Origin: Opisthocomus hoazin
Lineage: Eukaryota > Chordata > Aves > Opisthocomiformes > Opisthocomidae
DNA length: 64,000 nt
Direction of reading: 5' to 3'
Assembly (NCBI RefSeq): GCF_030867145.1
Contig: NC_134428.1
Coordinates: 25,824,320 to 25,888,319, forward strand
The position numbers and the translations under genes were made by a program. Each line of letters starts with the position of its first letter. Positions within the stretch are counted from its first letter, which is position 1. The notes beneath the pieces were generated by a model. It had not been told where the DNA came from. It saw only the letters and a program-made list of their open reading frames with translations, and made no database searches. Shown here one piece after another: positions 10,141 to 19,900 of this stretch.

Positions 10141-12080
10141 TTCACAAATTAAGATGCATCATGTGTTTATGCATTGTTGTTGACTAGGACCACGTACGGC
10201 TGGGAGAAACAGGAGCCCAGGAGTTCAGAATCCCCCAGAAAGATCATGGCGGACGCTGCTGGAAGTGCCTCCCGGGCAGCACCGACATGGCTTTGCAGGA
10301 GGACACTTCCCCACCTGGAGACAGTCCCAGGAGGTAACAAGTGCCAGAGCTCATGCTGTGGTCTATGGTGCTGCTCAATAGCGTGTGTCCTGGCCCCTTT
10401 TTATTCTCTGTAATTAGGAAATTCAGCAGAACAATCTCTTTCTGAAGCCTAAACCAGAGAATCTTGCTGGCACAAAAAGAAACAGTCTGTGGCGGAGTAG
10501 AAATCATTTGTGCTGTTGTCAGAGAGAAGTGCAAAAGAAATAGGTGAAATCTTCTGTTAATCTGGTGCTGTGTTGAGAAGGGCAGTCGCTGAGTTGGATA
10601 ATCCATAAGCATTGATTACAAAGAGGCTTGCTCCTCTTGAACACGACGGAGGACAGAGCACATAAACAACTGCACCCAGCCAGGCAGGGCGTGCGTCCCC
10701 GGGGCGACCGGCAGAGCTGCCCTCGGGGGTCTTCCCGTGTCCTCCGGCAGCCCAGCCACCCCCGTCCCGCTCCCGGGGCTCCGGCAGTTTCTCTGGAGAG
10801 CTGGCTCACCTCTCTCTCGCCAGTTCGCCGGTGGGGTAAGTCCTGGCGGAAGGGCCTGAGCTCTGCCGTGGGTCTAGCTGCTGGGCTGGAGGCGGGGGAA
10901 GCCGTTTCCTCCGTGAGCATCGGTGTTTGCCCTGGTCCTTGCAAATTGCCGGGACTGGAGGGTAAGCAGAAGGGGGGAAGCACGTTCCCCTGCACGCGTC
11001 ATCCACATCTTGCTGAAGAAGGACAGAGGTTTGTAGCTCTCTACGCTTTCCAAATAGTGCCCCACTACTTTCTGAAATTATCTTTTTATTTAGCAAAAAC
11101 CTAGAAACCAGCTAGAAAGCCCCCTGCCCGTGGACGAGCTGCCAGCACACGGTGACCCGGCAGATTCCACACGGGCAAAACGGGCTGAGCTGGCCGCAGC
11201 GGCCGGCGATGCACGGGGCATTCGGCAGCCGGAGCCCACCGCTGCGGCACGTCTCGAAAGGAGCCTTCGGGGTCGGGGGACCCTCTCCCACCGGCCCCCG
11301 CAAGCACTGTGGGCCGGGCCGTATTCGCCAACGCCCGGGCAGTGCGAGGCGCAGGAACCGGCAAAAAGGGAAAGACGCAGTGAGCCCCTCGGTGTGCTTC
11401 TCTTTTGAAGTGCACTGCAGCCCTGGTAAATAAATAAAGATTGGAAACAGCTATTGCACTGCACCACTTAGGAGACCGGGGATGTGAGGACGGCGTAATT
11501 GGCTGGATGCAGAGTGAAATCCAGGCTCAGCGATTCCATTTTGCAGTTGGCAGCCTTCCCAAACGCAGATCAGGGGAAGCAAGATGGACTAGCTTTAAAA
11601 CACAGGGAAGTTATTTATCGTTTATAATTTTTTGCTGATTTAAAGGGTAGGATTAAATTCTCATTTAATAACCCCAAGTGCCGTCTCTGCCCCGCTCTGC
11701 TCGCTCTGCGTAGCGGTGACAATGCCGGAGAGGCCCCGGCAGCCCGGAGGAAAGGCAGCGCGTCTTCCTCCCTGAGCACAGCTCGGATGGCCGTGTGCCG
11801 CTGCCGCCTGCAAAACAGGCACCGGCCGGTGAGCCTTAGCGTAAGGTTTTGCTCGCTGTTTTCCAGGTCTGTTTGGAAGGCAAGCCGATCGCTTTCTGTT
11901 AGCAGCTTCGTCATTTGTGGGTTTTCCTCCTAATTGCGGATCCTACGGAGAGACCCAGATGTTCCCCGCTGGCACAGAGAGTGCAGCTGACCTCACTGAG
12001 TGACTCCTGGGCAGGCACTGTTTTTGTGAGTAAGCACGGCCTGTTCGGTACCTTTATACTGCCAACTCTTACCATCAACT

Positions 12081-12100
12081 GAGCTATTTTTAAATAGCTC
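12081..12100. promoter_or_regulatory. 9-bp inverted repeat containing a MEF2-consensus site
   Basis: The arms GAGCTATTT and AAATAGCTC are perfect inverted repeats around TT. The centre, CTATTTTTAA, fits the MEF2 consensus YTAWWWWTAR. A second near-match, CTAAAAATG, begins directly downstream. Within 600 bp are a CAGCTG E-box (11,984-11,989) and an M-CAT/TEAD word CATTCCT (12,578-12,584). This resembles a muscle or neural enhancer arrangement, but the role is inference. Confidence 0.3.
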
Positions 12101-14330
12101 TAAAAATGCATCCTGTAAATAAAGCCTCTGCAATGAACAAGGAAAGGAGCTTCCCAGCAGAGTGACACACAGAGCCTCTGTGTTAGCGAGAAGACTGTTT
12201 CCCCTTGTCTGTCAGCTCAGCTCATTTAGATTAATTAAGTCAAGTGCAATTTTGAAAACAATCTGTTTTGCTCGTGACAGTGTCTTCATTCTGTATGATG
12301 ATGCTGAATGTCACAAGCGGCAAAGGGCTATCGACAGCAAATTCTCCACATTCCCTGGCCCGCACTTCTCACATCGCCTTATAAAAGCAGCGCCTGGCTT
12401 TATTCTCCTCAGACATTAAGCAGAAAGCATTTTCCAACGTGCCAGCTTTCCAACGCCACGCTGAAGCCTTCATTTTGTGTGAAGCCTTGACAGCCAACTG
12501 CAGATAAAGGGGAAGGGTGGAGGGAATGGGAAACGTTGAAATGGAGCCAGCTCATTTTTAACTATTTTCAGTCAGTACATTCCTCTGTCTCCTGCTTTAT
12601 TTTCTCGCTCTGCTTATATGAAAATCCTAATTAAAAAGTTAATGGGGATCTGAAGACGGGAGGAGCCACGTGTGTGCCAGGCTGGCGGGTGCAGATGGTG
12701 GCTGCTGTTGCTGGGAAAAGATATTTGGGGGTCACTGACCAGAAGGGCATGTTTACTGAGTGGTGAAAATGTAACAGCAGAGATCCATCTTTGGCAGCTG
12801 CCTGAAGCCAAGGCAGGTTGTTTGCCCTTGGATAGTTGTTTCCATTATTTCTTATTTCATGTATGACTGTAGTGCTTTGGAGCCATTCAGCAGAAAGCTG
12901 GGTGACAGTCTAACCGCAGTGCCACCGCCACCAAATACAACGCTTCCCGAATCCCAAACCTGCTTGCTTAGATCCTTGCTAGAAATCCTTGCTTAGACGC
13001 GTGCGGTCGGACCAGGCAGCAGCGGAGCCCGGGCAGCTGTGCCGGCCAGCGCGGGCAGGGTCTGCCCTGCTCGGGGAGCCTTCGCTCGCCGCCCTTCCCA
13101 GCAGCAGAGTCGATCCTCCGCGCCGTGCAGGCAGCGGGGCTTTTCCCTGCGACCCCACGCAGCGCAGCTCCTCCAGTCGTCCTCCCGCGCCCGCCGGCAG
13201 GACGAGGTGCGGGCAGGACACGATGGCGGCCACCACCCCAGCCGGAGCCTGGCTTTGCCACCAGCCCTGGGAGAGAGCAGGAGCCAGAGCCACAGCTGCC
13301 AGACACCCCCACCTCTCCGGGAAAGGGACGGGGCATGGACGGAGCGGGGCGTTAGCCGGGGAGCTCGTTAGGTGATGTTTGATGGATGGATGCTTGATGC
13401 TGCTTCGCTAGGCCCGTAACCTGGCTGCAGTGCGTGTGAACGCTTGGCCCTTCTCAGGACAGCCGTGATGGGGAGAAGAAGGGTCACTGGCCGTTAACTG
13501 GATTCCTCCCTGTGCGCGGCACCCGGAGCACTCCTTCCCCGCTTGGGAAGATGGTGGATCCTACAGACAGTGAGTCCATGGGGAAGAGATGGGTGAAAAG
13601 GATTTATCTACCCTTCAGTGAGAGCTGCGCCCAACCCAGAGGGCTACATATGGCTTTTTAAGGGCAGAGGAGTTATTTTCCTGTCCCTGTGCTGGCAGGA
13701 TCAGAAACTAGGACTCAAGCAAAGAAGTTCAGAGGTCCAAGGTCCAGTAAGCACAAGAGTAAAAGAACAAAGAATGAACTAAAAAAATGTAGTAAGCAGG
13801 AGAGCAGGTGACCCAGATGTCGGCTCCCAAATAACCTTACACTCCACAAAACACAAGGCTGAAGCCAAGAGTGGGTGATTAACACTGGACCTGTTCTGGA
13901 GGTTCCGAGTCTAAAGGGCGTGCCTTGCTCTTAGGAGCAGCGTGGAGATCAGAGGTGACAGCAGGAGCTCAGAAGACGTAGCTAACGCGTGGGCCTGGGG
14001 ACAGTTCTCTGGTGGACGACGACTCCTGGAGCTGCCCACCACCGCCCTCCCCGGTTCCGCGAGGCGGTGGGGACAGCCCGCACGGCTCAGGGGTGCACCA
14101 CGCCACGCTGTCGGGCGTGTTCCACAACAGCTTCTGCGCGGGGACAGGTCGCCGGGTGAGATGTGAACTCGGAGCAGAAGGCCCGTTGATGTGCCGGCCT
14201 GCAGCTGTGGGGGGGTTTCAGATGAGGAGAGGCGATCTCGTGCTGCTTCCGCCCAGCCGCCGTGGCCGAGCACCGCTGCTTTGGCCGACACGCTTTTGCA
14301 CGCATGAAACTCAGCTTTCTGCTGCTTCTT

Positions 14331-16540
14331 GAAGGAAATGTTCTTCCTATTTGAGGGTGCCCAAATTTCTCTAGCGTGTCCAGGAGTTTACCAGCCAGGT
14401 TCATACGCGTAAGAACTTAGCTGAAAGAAAGCGCTAGCTGTGAGGGTGCAGGAGGCGAGATCCCGCTGTTGATGCGAGGAGATGACGGGGTAAGGAACAG
14501 GGGGCTGGTGAACACAGCAGGTTTGCTGGCAGTCTGTAACCAGCTGTGGTAGCCAGAAGGCAGAATGGAAGCAATCGCCGCAGCGGTCTGGTCGCTAGGA
14601 CCACATGCGTAAATAAAATTAGAGAACAATCTAAAATAATAAAGCAAGCTACAGACCTTGACTATGAATTTTATTGACGGTGGCATAATAGAGTTAACAA
14701 AATGACATAACAGGAGTACATAATGCATTTATTAGCCTGCATAACTGAGGACAGACTTCACAGCAGCCCGCCTACGTCAAGTGCAGTCCCTTTAAAGACA
14801 GATAAAACAGGACTGCTGTGAATGAAACACTATCGGGAAGCTGAATCCGGCGTCAGGAAATAATGGCTTTCAGTTACACGCTACTACATGACAATCCAAA
14901 CCTTTTCATAGGAAGAAAAATACACAAGACCAAAATTAACTTCCAAGTTATTAACAGAAGCTGAGAAAGCGATTTCAAATTATCAGTGCCCTTTTACGTA
15001 CATCAAAGAGAATACAATCACTTTCTGCATGTGCATGTTCAGCTCACAGCAATGCATGCTATATTATTAAGTCCCTAAGAGGACAAAAATACCCTTACTG
15101 GCCACGCTGCGTTGTCATAAATGCTCATCTTTAATAATGCAGGGTCTTCTTCAGCTGAAAAATACTTTATTCCATTCATGCTGGCAGAAAGACAGCTGAT
15201 ACTGCAGCAGATTTCCAGAGACAATTACTCATTTGTCCAGGGCATCCATTTCTTTTACAGGCGAATAAAATAGCATTCATTTTTTTCACTAGCATTAATA
15301 AGAATGGTAAAGGCCAACTGAAACTGGGCTGGTAAATGCTTGTGACAATGTGCAAGCTGGGTGCAAAAAGAGAGCGAGAACTTCCCTTTGTGCCAACAAA
15401 ACCACTGTTCTCAGTAGCTCTTATAATAGAGCAGACAGGACGATGCTTATTTCCATGTGAACAGTGGAAGGGAGAGGAGAAGAAAATGGAATTCCTGAAG
15501 AGTACTGTAGGCACCTACAATACCAATTGTTCCCTCGGACGGCAGCTGTGCGGGCTGCTGGGATATTTGCAGGCAGCGCTTCCGAAGGCGGCGCGGGAAT
15601 GCCAGGCAGCAGCCAGCTCGCTGACAGCTCTGCTGCGCGCCAAGGTAACCCAGCCCTGGCCCAGGCAGCGCACAGCGAAAGCGAAGACAGCTCAATCGGC
15701 TTTTTTAAGGCTGTTTTGCGGGGATGTACCGACGCCTGATGCATCCTCAGTGTACCTGGCGTGGCACTAATGCTGTCCCTGCTCAGATTTTCTCAGCAGA
15801 AACCTGTTCTCTGTATTCATTCTCTTACGACCAGGCGCTGAGGGGTGCATCTGCAGCTTTCTAATTTTATGCTGTAGGCGTTGGAAATTGGAAGTAGAAA
15901 TTAGCCATAATGTTTGTATATAGGTATGTTATACAGACTCAGGAGTTTAAAATTAATATTGTAAGCAAGCTTCTTATTCTGTGTTTCTTGTTTATGCCAG
16001 TAGTAACACTTTCGATTGCTCTAACTAAACTTCAAATATTAAAAAATACCTCCTTTCCATTATTTATTCTGTGGACTCGGACAATGAAAAGGAAATCGTC
16101 GGACTTTCAGCTGGAGGACTTTCCCAGTTCTCGCTTTCGAGTGTTTGGGCCACGAAGGCCTCCCGGCAAGGCCAGCCCTGCCTCCCCACCAGGCAGCGCC
16201 TGCAGGAGCGCGGGGCTCCTGACTGCGAGCGTTGGTCTGCCCTCAGCTTCGCTCCGTCTCGACACCACTGCTCCTCGCCCTCTCCCATTATTCCCCGCCA
16301 GTCCTTTGGTTTTTCTAAATTAATTTCTGGGATATTTTTCCTGAAGTCAAGCACAGGGACACGGAGTGCGGCTCACGCACCCTTCCCTCCCCGTTCTGTG
16401 TGTTTGCAGTCAGGCTCTCTCTGTGTGCTCGTCGGATGAAGCTCCGTGTCCTCACCAACCCGTTTCCAGCCAGGCTGGCAGCGCTCGGCTCCTCTCTCCC
16501 CTCCCTCGGCCCAGTGAAGTCCGCGGCAGGAGGAGACCCA
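14331..16540. other. Intergenic DNA upstream of the TNRC6A promoter
   Basis: This is mostly AT-rich non-coding sequence, becoming GC-rich after about 16,150 as it approaches the CpG island. I recognise no exon, repeat family or RNA gene. Alternative upstream non-coding exons of TNRC6A could lie here, but nothing in the sequence marks them. Confidence 0.5.
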
Positions 16541-16689
16541 GCCCCGGCCGTTAACCCCCGTGTTCCCCGGGCCTGGCGGAGTGACCGGCGCCGGGCCGGA
16601 GCCAGCGGCAGCCCCAGCCCCGCACAGCGGAATCGCGGGGAAATTTCCCCGGGGGCGGCTTCAATGTCAGGGCGACGGCGCTTCGCCTC

Positions 16690-16830
16690 CCCCCCCCGTT
16701 GCTAGGGCGGTTGCTACGGCGCCATGTTGGGGCAGCGCGACGACCCGGAAGTGCTTCGCGGGGCGGGGTTTCCGTTCCCGTGCGGCGGGGCCGGACCCGG
16801 CCGGGTGAGGAGGCAGGAAATGGCGGCGGT
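16690..16830 (+). promoter_or_regulatory. TNRC6A: TATA-less core promoter of TNRC6A
   Basis: Two RFX-type half-sites GTTGCTA lie at 16,698-16,704 and 16,710-16,716, exactly 12 bp apart. A GCCATGTTG YY1-like word follows at 16,722-16,730. A perfect ETS/GABP site CCGGAAGTG is at 16,745-16,753, and a YY1 site AAATGGCGGC at 16,818-16,827. No TATA box is present. In CpG-island promoters, ETS sites usually sit just upstream of the start and YY1 ATGGCGGC sites just downstream. I therefore infer transcription starts near 16,770-16,815. Confidence 0.6.
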
Positions 16831-16888
16831 GCTGCAGCAGCAGCTGCCGGGCCCTCCCGCTCCGCAGTGCCGGGCCCAGGCCGCCTAG
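16820..16888 (+). CDS. Upstream ORF in the TNRC6A 5' leader (22 codons)
   Basis: An ATG at 16,820 has a near-ideal start context (G at -3 and G at +4) and opens a 22-codon frame beginning MAAVLQQQLPG and ending at TAG 16,886-16,888. The stop lies 67 nt before the TNRC6A ATG. The frame extends upstream without a stop to another ATG at 16,724. Whether either is in the mRNA depends on the start site. The ATG also overlaps the YY1 motif, so DNA-level selection could explain it. Translation is unproven. Confidence 0.35.
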   Translation: MAAVLQQQLPGPPAPQCRAQAA

Positions 16889-16955
16889 AGCCGCCGCGCC
16901 AGCGCCGGGCCCGGGCCGCAGCCACGCCGGGCCGGACTCCGAGCACTTTACATAC

Positions 16956-16960
16956 ATGAG
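16956..16960 (+). CDS. TNRC6A: TNRC6A coding exon 1 (start codon, 5 nt coding)
   Basis: ATGAG is followed by the donor GTAGCG. Joined to exon 2 it reads [18 protein letters not shown], matching the family N-terminus MRELEAKATKDVER. This fixes the start. The start context is weak: T at -3 and A at +4. The upstream part of this exon is 5' leader of unknown length. Confidence 0.9.
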
Positions 16961-19900
16961 GTAGCGGGCGGGGCCGGGCGGCGGGAAGGGCGGGCGGCGC
17001 CGAGCCGAGACGCCCGCGGGAGGGGCCGGGCGGCGGGGCGGGGGGGGGAGGGGGTGCGTGTGTGTGTGTGCCTGTGCGTGTGTGTGTGCGTGCGTGTGTG
17101 TGCCTGTGTGTGTGTGTGTGTGTGTGTCCCGCTGCGGGAGCGGTGCCCGCCGGGGCCGCGGCGTTCGCGCCGGGGCAGCGCTGGCCCCGCGGAGCCGAGC
17201 TTCGCCCTCCCGCGCCCGCTGCCGCCGAGCCCTTGGCAGCCGGAGGGCCGGGCCGCCTGGCCTGGCCGCGGCGCGGGCGGGTGCTGCGGCTGAGGTGATG
17301 CGGCGGGATGGCTCCCCTCGGAGCGCCGGGGAGGGTGCGGGGCGGCGGGGGGCGGGGTGCGGCGGCTCTGCCCGGGGCTCCCGGTGCGCGGCTGAGCCCC
17401 GCTGCGGTGCGCGGTGCCCCGCTGTTGCATGGAAACCGAGACCGCTTTCTGTTCCAGAGAGGTGGAAGCTAAAGCTACCAAAGAAGTCGAAAGGACAGCG
17501 AGCAGGTAGGACGCGGGCTGCCCTTCGCTCCCGCGGCTCGGGGCGAGAGCTGGCCTCGGGCGGGAGTCGTGCGGGCTCTGTCTGGGGCTTTTATCGCGTG
17601 GTGATTGCAAGGGTAAAGAAACCCCTGAATTTCAAAATGTACTCGTTTGCCTAGAGAAACCTCTGCAGCTTTCGTTAATTCTGCAGATTAGCCAGCTTTT
17701 TAGCGTGGTTTCTTTTGCATAATAACAGCTTCGGATTCTATAACACGATTTCTTTCATAGGGTAGGAGTTTTTTGAGAGAAAAGTAACTTTTCTGTCCTG
17801 AGTTTTAGGACCTAACAATAACTGAAAAATGAATGATGGTTTTGGTTGTTTTTTTCCCTATACAATTCAGGCAAATAGTGTTCAGGGGCAAGAAGTAGTT
17901 GGTTTTGGCAAGAAGCTTGCTTTGAACTCAAGCTGTACATCACCATGTAGCTGTTAGGTTTTTGCACCTTTTTGCATGCAGAGTTAAAGGCACTGAATTT
18001 CCCATTAGCATGTAGTTTTTATCTGGGAGCTTTGTGGCACGGACAGTTCATTTTGTACATTACTTAGCCCAAGAGTAAGGAGCTATATCGAATTAAGAAT
18101 TCGGTGCCAGTAATGTACATCACTTCTGTATTTAAGAAGTTATTTCTTCTGCACTTTTTATTTTTAGGACAGTGACTTCCTTGCAAGTATCCACCTCTTT
18201 CTGTTGTTTACAGTCTTTGTTTTTGACTTTTGTCCTACTTTCTTTTTTGTGTTCTTTTTCGATTAGACCTTAAAGGGATTTTTGCTAGCAGACTTTTAAG
18301 GAGGGCTTCTACTAGAGCCGCTTGAAATATGCTGAAACCCTGCATAGAACTGATAGGGTGTTAGTTTCTAGTACCTTGCTTTTGTTCTTATTTACCATGC
18401 CTAATCAGTCTCCAACTTCCAGACTGATTTATGATTGCACTGTGAAAACTGATTGGCTTTCCCCTGCTGTCAGTGTGTGGGTTCTTTTTTTTTTATAATA
18501 TGCTTAAGCATAAATAATTTTTCCCATTTTGTTGCTGAAATATATGGAATATTTAAAATACACATAGCACATTGCTTTTAAATACATTGTCAAGGTCATT
18601 GTTAAATGGACTTTGCTTGAAGAGAATGGTTTAAAATTGTAACTGCTTAAGTAATCTATCCACAAAAGGTACCAAAATGCTGTTTGAAAAAAGAAATAAA
18701 ATTTAGATCACTGTCATTCTGTGGAAGGCACATACTCGATGCCAGAAGCAATTTCAGAACTGTATTATTTAGATGGACAGAGTGCTAAGTTCAAAACAAT
18801 ATTCTGGTGCAAGTCTTGGTTAAGTCAGTAGATATTCACGTTTTTATGGCCTTAAGAGAGACACCTTGTCGCGCTGGCAGGCGTGGCAGATAGTGACAAG
18901 AAGTGAAAGTAAACTGTAGAACGGCCTAAACTCGGTGCTTCCTGGGGTTGGGGACGGAACAAGGTTCACTGAGTAAATCCTGATACGGAACAGGCCTCCG
19001 TGTTCTCTGACACAGAAGTATGTGTTTTATTCACGTAAAAGATTCAGAACCGGTTTTAAGTTAACATTAATATACCAGTTGTTTTCAGAAACCTGCATTC
19101 TAACTGGTTTATGTTTAGTGAGGGAGTTTTCATTGTGTGAGCACAGAACTGGATAAAACTGTGGCGTGCCTACTCTGGATAGGCCTGATTAATTGTTTTG
19201 CTGTTGTAGAACTCAACAGATAGCTGTCATTCTTTCTCTAATGTCATTATTTATGATCTTAATAAATTTGCAGTGACCTAGTCAAATTGTAAGAGAGCTG
19301 TCTTTTCCCGGGAAAGGTAAATAGACCTGTGATACAGTTTTTCTTAATCTAGAATTGCGTAGTGTATATATAGACTGTAAACTCCATGGGACTCCATTGC
19401 TTTGTGTGTGTGCTGAAGTCACCTTTGGAGTTTATGATTATAAATTAATGGGTAGCAAATATTCTTTTTTATCTTACTAGGAAAATTGACCTAGACTGAG
19501 GGTTTGCGATAGGAGAGCTATTACAGCTTTTACTAGAGCTTGCTTATACAGTTGGAGTGATTACTGTTTTCAGCTCGGGATTAGCAGTTTGGCTTCTTTG
19601 GCCTTTTGGAAAAGAATCTTCCTTTGGTCTGCGTTCTCATTGAAATACAGACACACATAGTCCCATGCAAATCTGCTTGGTCTCAACAATAAGCATAGTG
19701 CGTGATTTACAACAGTAATTCAAATAAATCTATTGCACACGGTGTTGTTGCATAATGTTACAAGTTAAATGTCACCTGGTCAGTGTACTGCTGAACAAGA
19801 ACTGTCCATTATGAACTGGAGAAATGTAAGAGTTAAATGTGGTTAAAAGCGAGAGCGGTAAAAATCACCATTTACTTCTGATTTAAGAAATAACTTTTTT

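Larger units (their letters stand above)
9051..14330. other. Intergenic DNA with mixed composition, no gene recognised
   Basis: No exon can be supported. AT-rich stretches at about 9,640-9,790, 10,030-10,180 and 12,030-12,600 alternate with GC-rich ones at about 10,650-10,990, 11,130-11,370, 13,000-13,370 and 13,950-14,290. Two sequences matching a canonical TATA box (9,062-9,069 and 12,380-12,387) share the 13-mer TTATAAAAGCAGC. There is no evidence of a transcript behind either. Confidence 0.5.
16961..17457 (+). other. Intron 1 of TNRC6A
   Basis: The intron is 497 bp and entirely inside the CpG island. Its first 95 bases are G-rich with quadruplex potential and lead into a TG repeat, both listed separately. 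The acceptor is TTCTGTTCCAG. No further exon is seen. Confidence 0.85.
16550..17590. promoter_or_regulatory. TNRC6A: CpG island spanning TNRC6A promoter, exons 1-2 and intron 1
   Basis: CpG dinucleotides are dense from about 16,550 to 17,590, while the DNA on both sides is AT-richer and CpG-poor. The island covers the promoter, the 5' leader, the start codon exon, intron 1 and exon 2. This is the usual layout for a broadly expressed vertebrate gene. Confidence 0.8.

Noticed and set aside
17054..17298. Cys/Val-rich frames in intron 1
   Set aside because: Direct translation of the TG repeat. The region is intronic between well-supported exons 1 and 2.
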